Below, piece after piece: positions 53,621 to 64,000 of a stretch of DNA of 64,000 nucleotides (the first letter of the stretch is position 1; each line of letters begins with the position of its first letter). The stretch covers positions 151,501 to 215,500 of the forward strand of contig CAJNDS010000106.1 in NCBI GenBank assembly GCA_905221605.1. Reading direction: 5' to 3'. The notes under the pieces are model-generated. The model made no database searches. It was not told where the DNA came from and saw only the letters and a list, made by a program, of their open reading frames with translations. The position numbers and the translations under genes are program-made. This stretch comes from Symbiodinium natans (taxonomy: Eukaryota > Sar > Dinophyceae > Suessiales > Symbiodiniaceae).

Positions 53621-54521
53621 GAGATCCTTGGGTCCAGACACGGGCTGCAACGAAGATAAAACTTCGACGGTGGCTGTAGCAAGCGACACCTGGATGCTGG
53701 ATGATTGCAGTTGTATCTCAAGGGCGTCATCACTCTTTTCCCATGAAGCTGCGTTGGAAACCAATTTAGAGAATCCTTGGAACGAAGATGCAAAAAGGCC
53801 GAAGCCCTGCTCATCGCCTTGCCACTGTCAAAACAAACGGACTTTTCTCACCAAAGCCAAAAGCCTATCCGGTCTTGTGATTTGCAACTGCAACATGTAC
53901 ATGGAAAATACCGTGGAAAACAAGGTGCATGCATAGGTTTCCCGATTGCACCCCTCCTCGAGACTGCTTGAATCTTCCTTTCATGCAGTATCGCTACCAC
54001 ACTGCAGGTGCCCACTGTGAATCCTTGATCCACCGTTGCATCGATTGCAACCTTGTGAGTTCACCCCATCTTTAAACACTGTTCAAACACACAAACATGT
54101 TGCTATTGCACACTGTACATTGCAACTGCGCCAGGGCCCTTCTTGCGGGGCTCGTGATCTTGTTCTAGTCCTGGTGCATCCTTACTCACACAAGCATTCA
54201 GGCCAACACGCACATCTTCAGGTGCCTTTCTTCTCCTACCAGCTGGCCTTCTCCCTACACTCACGCAAAAGGCTATGTACACACACTATCTTAAAATGCG
54301 CCGTTGCTCTATGCAACACAAAAGCGTCTTGTCATGGAAAAAGCGAGAAATGTTTGCAAGACTCACTCGGATCAGCTCATCTCATTTCTCATCAGGCATC
54401 GGCCGCACCAACCACTCACCATAGATCGTCCAGTGGTTGTTGCAACACAATCTGCACGGGGTCAAGCGTCGTCTGAAGGCATCTCGGACAGTTCCTGGGA
54501 TCAACTGCCCGGTCAGGTTTC

Positions 54522-54878
54522 TCAAGCCATGACACATCGGTCTGCCCTGGTAGCATTCACCATTCTGTGCAAACACCACATGCTCGTCCATCTGGTTGCT
54601 AAAGATCTCAGGGTACTCGAGAACTGTGAGGATCGTGTGGTCGACTGTGAGGATCGTGTTGTCGACTGTGGGGATCTTATGGTCCTATTCCTACCACAGA
54701 TGCAGCACATGTAGAAGCACATGAAGGCAAAGAGGATTCCGAGGAGAAGGAGGAAGGCGCTCCTTCCCATGAGCCACCACTGGCGGCTTCCGTCCACCAT
54801 ATCTGTCACCATCAGGCCACTCATGACACGGTAATCGGACTCGACTATTGATGCTGAACTTTTGCTTTGCGAGGGCAA
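54522..54878 (-). CDS. Doubtful small membrane-type ORF
   Basis: Minus frame with SAFLLLLGILFAFMCFYMCC, a good transmembrane span ending in a Cys cluster. It lies opposite the start of the plus-strand RT frame. The triple repeat GAGGATCGTGTGGTCGACT (54627-54683) is included. May be an exon or chance. Confidence 0.2.
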   Translation of the reverse strand: MPSQSKSSASIVESDYRVMSGLMVTDMVDGSRQWWLMGRSAFLLLLGILFAFMCFYMCCICGRNRTIRSPQSTTRSSQSTTRSSQFSSTLRSLATRWTSMWCLHRMVNATRADRCVMA

Positions 54879-56631
54879 TTGGTCATCTGCTGAGGCTAAC
54901 CCAGAATTGCTTAGGCTTAGACAGCTGGTGGCTAAGGAAGTGGAAGCCGGTTATTTGGTCCCGGTCTCCTTGGAGGAGGCCCGGCAACGTTGGCCAAATC
55001 GTTTAGCAGTGGGAAAACTGAGCATTGTCTCCTCTGATGGTCGACCCGACAGATTGGTTGTCGATAACAGCATCTGCAATACCAATGCTTTGTGCGATAT
55101 CAATGAGACTTACACCCTCCCATTGTTGGGTTCTGTCCGGGCTTGCTTTCCTCTTCGAGGTCTGCCTTGCGAAGACTATGCGAGTCAAGCATGCCTACCA
55201 AGGTCTCCTTGGTGTACAGTGTGATGGTCAACATGATTTTTATCGCGTCTGCCCGCTTGGGGCGTGCTTTTCAGCGCTCTGGTGGGCCCGCCTTGGATCT
55301 TTCTTCGTGCGGGTGCTACATCTTTTATTTTCATTCGGCATTCTCTGATGCTGTATGTGGATGACTTCTTTGTCACCCAGGACGCTTCTACATTGGATGC
55401 CACAGCCTCTCTCATCCTTGCTTTTTGTGTATGTTTCAACATCCCCCTGAGTTGGAAGAAGCTTTGTCTTGGACCTCAAGTCGTATGGATTGGCTGGTGT
55501 GTCAATGTTCGTGCGGGTTGCTTTTCGATCCCACGGAGCAGACGACTCAAACTGCATCTGCATGTGCAGAAGTTACTGGCCGATCCGAAGGATGTGCACA
55601 AGCGGGACTTGCATAAAGTGGCAGGTCTTATTCAGTGTTTTCTGGGTGCTTTTCCATTACTGCGTCCATGGGTTGGAATTCTTTACAAAGACATACATTG
55701 CCCCCCGGCCACAAACCACAGCGTGGACCCGCGTTATTTCCAGGAAGTGTTCGATTGTATCGATGAACACATGCGATTCATCCGTGCTCCTACAGGTACA
55801 GCCATTCCTGTGGGGGCGAAACTGCTTGAGGTTAGACATCTTCCTATTCGCCAAAAGAAAGACTTGTTGAAAGTTGTCCTTTCCAGCAAGCGAGTTTGGC
55901 TTAGGGTTGCAGACCCGGCTCAGGTAAAGCGAAAACTCTCTCCGCCAACAGTGTTGCTTTCCTTCAGTTTTGGCTGCATTGGTCCAAACTTCCGACGTTA
56001 CTCCGCCCTTTGCAATCTCCGGCCAGAACTAACTACCATGGTAGCAGCAGCGGACGCAATGGGCTCGGGAACCAAATTTGCAATCGGTGGCTTTGTCAAA
56101 CTTTCGACAGCCACGATTTGGTTCAGTGAATGCTTCCAGCTGGCGGATTTTGCCTTTGCAGGGATTGAACTCAGTGCCAATGCATCCGACAACATCTCTT
56201 GCTACGAATGTCTGGCTCAGATTGCTTTGCTTCATTGTGTGTCCGCGGTTATACCTGGTGGACGAATGGCAGTTCGCATCCCAAGCTGGACGGATAACAC
56301 AGGAGCGGAGTCAGTTAGCAACAAGCTCTTTACATCTTCGTAGCGCTTGGGTGTATTGGCACAAAGATTAGCGATTTTCAGCTGCTTTTCGGGTCTCGAA
56401 TTGGACACCTCCCACATTTCGGGTCCCAGGAATCAATTGGCTGATTGGTTGTCCAGATGGGATGGTCATGATACCTTACCCGCTGGGATCCTGGAACAGT
56501 TCCGCATTCGTCTCGATTTGAGACAGCTTTGGTTTTGGGAACACTGCACCTCCGTTTGTCCTACAGGTGTGGACCTAGGCTGGGATTTACCCAAACTCCC
56601 TCTTCGAGTTTCAGGACCAGCAGCTCAATGA
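54862..56631 (+). pseudogene. Degraded RT - RNase H element (probably YR-type)
   Basis: 54862-55224 reads EVEAGYLVPVSLEEARQRWP and SDGRPDRLVVDNS, the RT fingers. After a frameshift near 55150-55260 the frame 55264-56343 has RHSLMLYVDDFFVTQD (motif C YVDD), LHKVAGLIQCFLGAFPLLRP, RNase H AAADAMGSGTKFAIGGF, YECLAQIALL and WTDNTGAES. After one more break, LDTSHISGPRNQLADWLSRW (56390-56460) gives the last RNase H region. The layout resembles RT-RNase H of dinoflagellate YR elements more than copia. No recombinase frame is seen before the repeats. Confidence 0.75.
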
Positions 56632-56834
56632 CGCCTCCTTTGGAATGTGGAATGATGCTTTTACGGCCTCCCAGGCTTTTCGGGGACATGCCATGCGATG
56701 GACTCCTTACGGCCTCCCCATGCTTTGCGGGGACATGCCAGAGTCGCAGCTCTGAACAGTGTCTAACAGGCTCGTCTCACCGTTTCAGTTGGTGGTGGTG
56801 CAGCGAGACTCCCCTTTTTCCTGGCAGTCTTTTT

Positions 56835-57315
56835 GGGGCTCCAGCAACAGCTTTGCTGCTCAGCTTCTTTGCTTTGCATTGCTCAGCCGTTGCACCACCA
56901 GTCAAAAGAACAGTCTCGCTGTGAGTTTTGCTTTAGGTAGCTGGCTGTCGTAATAAAAGTCTTGTGAACGATTCTTGTGTTTACTCAATATTGTTTACAT
57001 GCTTTTACTCGCAGCTTGCTGATCCCGCTGCTTTGTGGGATCAAGCACGACAGCCAGCTTAGCAACCATTCAACTTAGCTTCATGCTTGCTTGAAGATTT
57101 TTCCCCACCCGCCACTCCCTGGGTTCACCTAAAGTGGTGTGTCTTTGCTAAGCTTCGTTGTTTAGGATCCTTCTCGAAGGGGCTCCAGCAAAAGCTTTGC
57201 TGCTCAGCTTCTTTGCTTTGCATTGCTCAGCCGTTGCACCCGCCAGTCAAAAGAACAGTCTCGCTGTGAGTTTTGCTTTAGGTAGCTGGCTGTCGTAAAA
57301 AAAGTCTTGTGAACG
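56835..57315. repeat. 137-bp direct repeat pair (56835-56970, 57179-57315)
   Basis: The two copies differ at only a few positions. Each starts GGGGCTCCAGCA and ends AAAGTCTTGTGAACG. The 208 bp between contains CTGATCCCGCTGCTTTGTGG with an imperfect hairpin. The repeats lie just 3' of the RT/RNase H element on its coding strand. Confidence 0.9.
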
Positions 57316-57318
57316 TCG

Positions 57319-58252
<934 letters not shown>

Positions 58253-58406
58253 TTGTGGCTGTTAGGACGAGTTTTCATCGGTATTTACAGTGTTCTCCGG
58301 AAGGCAAGAGCAGGAGTCACGAGGGTAGGATTTAGGTGTTTCCCGAAGTTTTCATAGTACGGAGATAGGTTGTTTGATCGATCGAGAGATAGATAGAAAG
58401 CGTTTT

Positions 58407-58649
58407 ATGCCCAAAACATTGTTTTTTTTGCAGCGTTTTCGCCTCTCAGTACAACATACTGCGCAAGGATGAACGAAGCCCGAAATGTTTTTGCAACCTT
58501 GACACCCCTGCCAAGAACCTTATCAAAACGGCAAAACTCCCTAGGACCAAAAGGCATGGACGTTTGTGACAGATTTTCTTGTTCCACATCCTTGTGCAGT
58601 ATGTTGTACAGAAAGGCGAAAACGCTGCAAATACCAGTGTTTTGGGCAT
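58407..58649. repeat. 243-bp element with ~60-bp terminal inverted repeats
   Basis: The left arm 58407-58468 (ATGCCCAAAACATTG...GCAGCGTTTTCGCCT...GTACAACATACTGCGC) is complementary to the right arm 58590-58649. The central 120 bp is unique. Size and form suggest a MITE. Confidence 0.85.
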
Positions 58650-58734
58650 GGACGTAATATGAATGACGTTCTCATCCCCCCCCAACAAAACCAAAGCAGC
58701 ACATGTGGAGTCTTTGGAAGAAAAAGAACGAATT

Positions 58735-59220
58735 CTACCCTTGAGGGCACTACTTGCCTCGCCTGGTCCCACCCTAGAGGGCACACCCGGCTGATGCTCA
58801 CGATTCTCGTCTCACCTGGTCCCACCCTTGAGGGCACACCCAACTGATGCTCATGATGCTCGCCTCACTCTTCAGGACACACTTTCCTCCTACTACTACT
58901 ACGACTATTACGACGACGACGACTACTACTACTACTACCACTACTACTAGGTGGCAGTGCCATAATTGACGCCATGCTTTTCCTCACTTGAGGGCCTCAA
59001 ACGTGTGGTTTCAGCACGAAATCGAAGAAAGAGTGGAGGGTGGGACCAGGTGACGCGAGAATCATGAGCATCAGCTGGATTTGTCCTCAAGGGTGGGAGC
59101 AGGCGAGGCGAGCATCAGAAGCATCAGCTGGGTGTGCCCTCAAGGGTGGGACCATGCAGGGCGAGCATCATAAGCATCAGCTGGATTTGCCCTCAAGGGC
59201 GGGACCACACGAGCCCTCTT
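58735..59220. repeat. Inverted minisatellite around a triplet-rich spacer
   Basis: 58740-58880 has ~45-bp units CCACCCTTGAGGGCACACCC with CAACTGATGCTCATGATGCT; 59040-59215 carries the same units on the other strand (CATCAGCTGGATTTGCCCTC). The spacer holds ACTACTACGACGACGAC triplets. Between units CCCTTGAGGG is itself palindromic. Confidence 0.85.
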
Positions 59221-59221
59221 C

Positions 59222-59440
59222 GTGCTCACCTTCGAAGCCTTTGACGCCCCCTTCGTTTTTGGCCTCGAAGCCTTCGAAGCCTTCGTTCTTACCCTTAGAA
59301 GCCTTCGACGCCTTCGACGCCTTCGTCTTCACATTCGCAGCATTCGAAGCCTTTTCTTCTTTTCTTCACTTCGAGCCTTCACCTTCGAAGATTTCGACGG
59401 CTTCGAAGTCCCCTTCGACGAAGGGTCACGGCCCCGAAAG
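59222..59440. repeat. TTCGAAGCC/TTCGACGCC 9-bp repeat
   Basis: Degenerate tandem copies of CTTCGAAGC. It gives FEAFDAF frames without other support. Confidence 0.8.
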
Positions 59441-59459
59441 GCTTTGCAAAGATAGCCGT

Positions 59460-60616
59460 GGCTAGATCAGGGCGTGGAATCAGGTCAATCACATGACCCC
59501 GAGCACCTCAATGTTGTACACTCCTTGCCAACATTGCATCCGTGGGGGGAGCCAACAGTTGACTAGTTTTCACTCATGGCCGCCAGCGCAACTTTAAGAT
59601 GGGATAGCCGTGCTGGCAAGGCGAGCGCATGCAAGCCTGATGAGGGATCAGTCGCACTATCCAAATTTGCAGCCCTTGTGTGCTTGGAAAACAGTTGCAT
59701 TTAAACTGCTGAAGGTTTGTAGTTGCCCGTGCAACATCTCTTTCGATGGTTTAGGGCTGCGAAACCAGCACTTCGTCAATGTTTGCCAGCATCACCATCT
59801 CCTTTATGGTTTGGGGTTTGTGCAACATGAACATCTTTGTTTACCCAGGCTGCGGCGGGCTTCTTGCCGAAGGTTTTCTCCATGCGCAAACGCCTTGTTT
59901 CAAAACATGTAGCCTGGGACGAGGTCATTGCCGTGACTGGTTTTTGTCCCCAAAGCAATGCAGCTAGTCTCAAGTGTTCACACGAAAGAGGGAGAATTAT
60001 CGAAACATATTGTGGAAGCAGATCGTGCAGAGGTGGTAGCAGTCGCGTTGTTGCTGTTGCCGTGCCCTTTGCGTTTTTGACCAGCTTTGCCCAACAAACG
60101 TTTCTTGCAGTATATGGGCCCATCGCTCAGAAGAACGTTGTGCAATTTTGGAAAACCTTATTCCGGCTTTGCCCAACTACGTGTTCCTTGTGCTTAAGCT
60201 ACGCAGCTACCTCGGAGAACTTCGGCATTTTAAACCTCGGCTTTGGCCTTAGGTTGATACGCTCCAACCCTTTTATGCCTTCAGTGCCGCCACCAATTGT
60301 GCCATGACGTGCCAAGTGAGGATGGTTCTTGTAGTTGCTTTGGCCATATTGTTGTGCACTGTGCTTGCGGCTCCAAAGACAAGGGTTTAGCTTTGTGGCG
60401 TGGTACGAGGATCGGAGCACCAACGAATGAAATCATGATCGTGTAAGTTTGGGTGGGGAAATTAATCCCCCAAAGAGCCGTCAGCGAAAGCTGAACATGT
60501 TCAGCAGACACACGCACACAGACACACGTAAAAGGGTTTCATTCTCAATGGACATCATGGACATGGAGGGTAAGACAGGTTGATCTCCTTTATTTTATTT
60601 GTGACAGTTTCGTGCC
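59460..60616. other. No supportable gene
   Basis: Frames up to 156 aa on both strands, no domain recognised. Likely the 5' region of the gene that begins near 60617. Confidence 0.35.
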
Positions 60617-60778
60617 ATGGCCGGGCTCCATGATCTAGCAGGGCGACTGCTACATTTGCAGGGGGAACCGTCTGACAGATGTGGCATCCAACAAATTTTG
60701 AAAGGCCTCAAGGAGTGCATTCAATCGGCGGATCGTGAGCTGAAGGACAGGTTTTGCCAAAATTTGAAAGCATGATTT
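60617..60778 (+). CDS. Candidate first exon of the downstream gene
   Basis: ATG at 60617 opens MAGLHDLAGRLLHLQGEPSD...QILKGLKECIQSADRELKD, a natural-looking helical sequence that stops at 60778. Same strand as the long frame at 61172. A middle segment at 60874-61164 (LLRLLKGLASWSCAVDLHEA) may be a further exon. Splice sites not determined. Confidence 0.35.
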
Positions 60779-61171
60779 GAAAGGAGTCGCTGGGCGAGAC
60801 GAGTTTGCATGTTTGACATGTTCTGACGCCAAGTGGACTTGCACATACGAGTTCTTATCAGGACACTCGCGGTTTGACCGGCGAAGCTAGTGACCAGCTC
60901 CTTCGTTGCAGACTTGTTGGAAAATGCCAGTTGTTATGCACGGAATTCTTGCGCTCCCTTTTCTTCACCTACACACAAAATTTGGAGATTTTGCTAAGGT
61001 TGCTGAAAGGACTGGCTTCTTGGAGTTGTGCCGTTGATCTTCATGAAGCTGGTCGGGGTGATGCCATAGCGAAGCACATTGTTCAGATTCTTGGCGGCTT
61101 TAAGTTTGTTGAAATCGGCAACACTTGCAGAAAAATGAGCTTGATGGAGTTTTATGGATCATAGTTTGTGA

Positions 61172-64000
61172 TGCAGAATTTGTCTTGGAGATACGAAGTT
61201 AGAGAAGCTGTGGAGTGTGCTCTCGCCAAGGACTGTGACTTCTGGACGAATTTTGATTTTGCCGATGGTGTTTGATGCCCTGGTTTTTGTTTACCCTGCC
61301 AAAGAACCGGACGAGTTGGGCATAGTTGTGGCCAGCGTGAGAGGGACATGCAAGTTTGGCAGTTTCGGAAGGAAAGTTCTGGAAGGTGGTGGGTTGAGCG
61401 AACCGGTGGACATGCGACGCTTTGCGCAGGTGCCGTGCCATCCAGCCAGATGGATTCAAAAATCAACGTTCCTTTTGCCAGAGGTGGTGGAGTGGCTCAG
61501 TCTCCTAGCAACAAAATCCTACCCACCGGCAACACCGAACCGTATCAATGCAGCCCACAAGGCAGAGGACGAAAGCTTCTTCTACGACTTCGTGCTGCCA
61601 TATGTGAAAGGTCGGCCTTGCGACGTGATATCACACCGAAAGATGAGTGAAAACAGCCCCTATGGGCATGTGCGCTTTGGTCTTCATGCCTTGGTGGTGC
61701 ATGCACTTGGACTTCCATATGTTGTCTACAAGCGCTTGATGGTGTTTTTCCAGCTGTGCACCCTTCGCCACTTCACAGGCTATTTTCAGAACCCAAATGG
61801 CTTGGCCTCCTTGCCCGAACCTGTGCTTGGCTGTTTGTACGAATTTCTTCAGCAGGCAGATGCAAAGCGTGTCGTGGCAGCCAGCAGGCTATGGGGATAT
61901 CAGGTGCTTCCATCTTCCTTAAGCCATGGGAAGTTGCACCTGGAGAGGTTTGCGCAAAGTCATCCGACCCATTGCTTCAATATGGAAGGACTCTATGATC
62001 GCTTGCTAGAAGCCATGCAGGGTGTTGGCCGGAAGCTTTGCAAAATCGCATCAAGACGAGACCTGGAGCACCCTGGCAACCACGGCTTTGCCAAGATGGT
62101 GACATCCGACCTTGAGCTTCTTCGATCCAAGATGTCCAAGGAAGGCGTGCTGGCTTTGCTACAGGAGTCAAGGGATGGCTCTTCAGATTTGCACTCGGCA
62201 CTCCAGCACCTCCAACAGCATAGAAGCATGGAGGGAACCATTCGGCTTTCAGCATCCATTTCTGACTTTCTACATGAGGTCGACACTGCCCTCATGGCAC
62301 CAACAAGCTCCGAAAGGCCAGGTGCCAGCCTTTGCCCTCAGTCGGCCCAGTGTCCATGTGTGATGGATAATGACGTGTTGCAGTGGTTGGCTGCAGTAAA
62401 GTCATGGATGGAAGCAGCCGGTGATGAGAATCACTTTCGTGTCGTTTTGCAGTTTGAAGAGAAGATCTTAGACATCGCGATGTCAGGGGATGATCTTCTC
62501 GATTGGCCCTTGGCTTGCATTTCCACTTCAGGTGAGGCAACTGCTCTGTGTTTCAGGCTTTCTGGGGCTCTGGAGGCTTATGTGGCAGTGTGTGACAAGC
62601 CGAATCAGCCATGGACAGCTTTGCGACATTCTCGCATCGTATTGGTGTCTTGGACCATGGCATGTTTGCAGGATGCGGTGCTCCGCAAGCATAGAGGCGA
62701 TGCTTTTGGACACGTTTTGAAAGACTTCGCTCCTCCGCTCGCAGCACATGCTTTGGAGCACTTGCTGATTCCAGAGAAGAGATGGATGACATTGGGGCGC
62801 AGGGTGGAATCCTACCTGGAAGGCATGTCCGACCTCAAGCATCAGCTGCTTCTGCCAGGGAAGGAAGGCTTGGGAGACTTCTCGGCATTGGCTGCAGCTG
62901 CCACATCACATTTGCCAGAGGTGAGCAAAGCGTGGACAGAAGCACAGGAGAAGGCGCAGCATGCACAGATGGAGTGGCAAGACCGATCTGACCAAAAGGA
63001 TGAATGGGCCAGAAGCCTTGCGGGTGCCATAGAACAGGATGACAAGCAGCTTCTTCAGGCTTCAGGTCAACAGCCTTGGAAGCGTCGCAAGACGTCGCAA
63101 GCGCAGCGGACAAAACTTGCCCAGGAGCAGAGCGCATCAAAAAGCAGGCGGAAAGTCGAGGAACGCTCGCTGCAACGCTCATTGCCTGCGAAGGTGGACC
63201 CGCTTCCCACGATGTCCGAGTTTGAGGCAGAAGCCAAGGCGATTATCTTTTCCATCCATCTTCCCGAAGAGTTGTCGCTTCTGGGTTCTTCCTTTTGCTT
63301 GGCTCGCCACTTGTTGGATTTTGATGCCGGCCATCCCTGCGAAGTCGCGCCTCATCCAGCCTTCTCGTGGCACAGCCACTTCCTGGAGTTCACCACGATG
63401 AGGCTTCCAAACCTTCAGGCCGCTCCACGCTTCGAGCTGTTTGGTGACTGCAGTCCCACCTACCGCGATGGAAAGCAGCAGGAAAACTACAATTGTCCGG
63501 TGAAGCAGAACATTGGTTTCTACCACCCGGACAAGGAGTTGAAAGGTTTGCATGTGTTATGGCGTTGGCAAGGTGTTCTGCTGAATCCATTTGAAACGAG
63601 TTGGCCGGAGCGGGATTCTCCGCCAGAGCTCTACCGGATGGAATTTCCAGAAGACAGTGAGGTGAGTGAAGAATGGATTTTGGGCTTGCCATCCGAGAAT
63701 GACATATTGGCCCAGATGCATTTGCGCTCGCCTTTCAAGCACATGGGCAAGGCGCAGTTCCGGTGTTTGGGTTTTGTGGCCAGCGTGCCAAACCTGCACC
63801 TTCGCAGGCTTCTAGTGGCTCTGCAGCAGGGAGAGCTTCCCACTGAAGATCCCCGGGTGAAGGCAGTGTTCCAACAGGTGCTGTACCGAATGGGCGACGC
63901 AGATGCTGCGTCATGTTTCCTAGGTCGGTGCCGCAAAGAAGACCTCTTGGAACTTGCGGATTGGCCAAGTGTGTTGGCTTTGTCTGAGCAGTTCCAGGCT
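61172..64000 (+). CDS. Large protein, N-terminal part resembling DUF6606/DUF3638 family; runs off the window
   Basis: The frame is open for 943 codons to the last base, so the gene continues beyond the window. No Met occurs before about 61268, so the true start is upstream by splicing. Visible segments: YGHVRFGLHALVVHALGLPY then YKRLMVFFQLCTLRHF; ALEHLLIPEKRWMTLGRRVE followed by SYLEGMSD; a charged, probably coiled-coil stretch (AWTEAQEKAQHAQMEWQDRS, about 62930-63000); a basic KRRKTSQAQRTK (63075-63110); IIFSIHLPEELSLLG; and NLHLRRLLVALQQGELP. Their order and spacing recall the N-terminal region of very large fungal and protist proteins with DUF6606-DUF3638-DUF3645, whose function is not established. 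Low repeat content and ordinary codon use support a real gene; the family name is from memory of motifs. Confidence 0.6.

Overview
The window looks like nuclear DNA of a dinoflagellate, most likely a Symbiodiniaceae-type genome. This is inferred from several signs seen together: many short interstitial TTTAGGG telomere-type arrays; genes cut into small exons whose introns use GA as well as GT at the 5' end and have AG|G at the 3' end; short introns that still carry terminal inverted repeats and 5-bp target duplications; copia elements with a SAP-like motif; tyrosine-recombinase retrotransposons; R2-type LINEs; and very large amounts of micro- and minisatellite DNA. Most long open frames here are either retroelements or repeats that happen to lack stops. 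The real cellular genes are split and have to be assembled from exons.

Layout. 0.2-9.9 kb: a pair of inverted repeat arms (245-640 and 9590-9850) encloses AT-rich DNA, a TAG array and a nearly intact 7.6-kb tyrosine-recombinase retrotransposon on the minus strand (814-8457). Its termini follow the A1-ORFs-B1-A2-B2 split-direct-repeat plan and its pol carries a cytosine-5-type methyltransferase-like domain. 9.9-14.4 kb: no gene I can support, only telomere-type arrays. 14.4-25 kb: a same-strand (minus) cluster of cellular genes: a coiled-coil protein (about 24.9-23.0 kb), ribosomal protein uL5/RPL11 (19372-18580, complete, three exons) and a family-8 glycosyltransferase (about 17953-14386, at least nine exons, N-terminal exons not found). 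Telomere-type arrays lie inside the introns of the glycosyltransferase gene, and the introns of RPL11 have transposon-like ends. 25-27 kb: minisatellites and a TTC array. 27.6-29 kb: ankyrin-repeat exons (minus). 30-39.5 kb: GC-rich block of broken R2-type LINE copies, one fragment inverted. 40.9-45.7 kb: CA-rich satellite and several minisatellites. 46 kb: a small basic Cys-rich ORF. 49-53.6 kb: degraded Ty1/copia element (plus). 54.9-57.3 kb: degraded RT/RNase H element (plus) followed by a 137-bp direct repeat. 57.3-59.5 kb: TAG arrays, a MITE-like inverted-repeat element and an inverted minisatellite. 60.6-64 kb: plus-strand gene whose frame is open from 61172 to the window end; it resembles the N-terminal part of the very large DUF6606/DUF3638 proteins.

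The most rewarding parts are the transposon-like introns of RPL11, the telomere arrays used as intron filler in the glycosyltransferase gene, and the methyltransferase-bearing YR retrotransposon with perfectly identical terminal repeats. All family assignments are from reading motifs; no database search was run.
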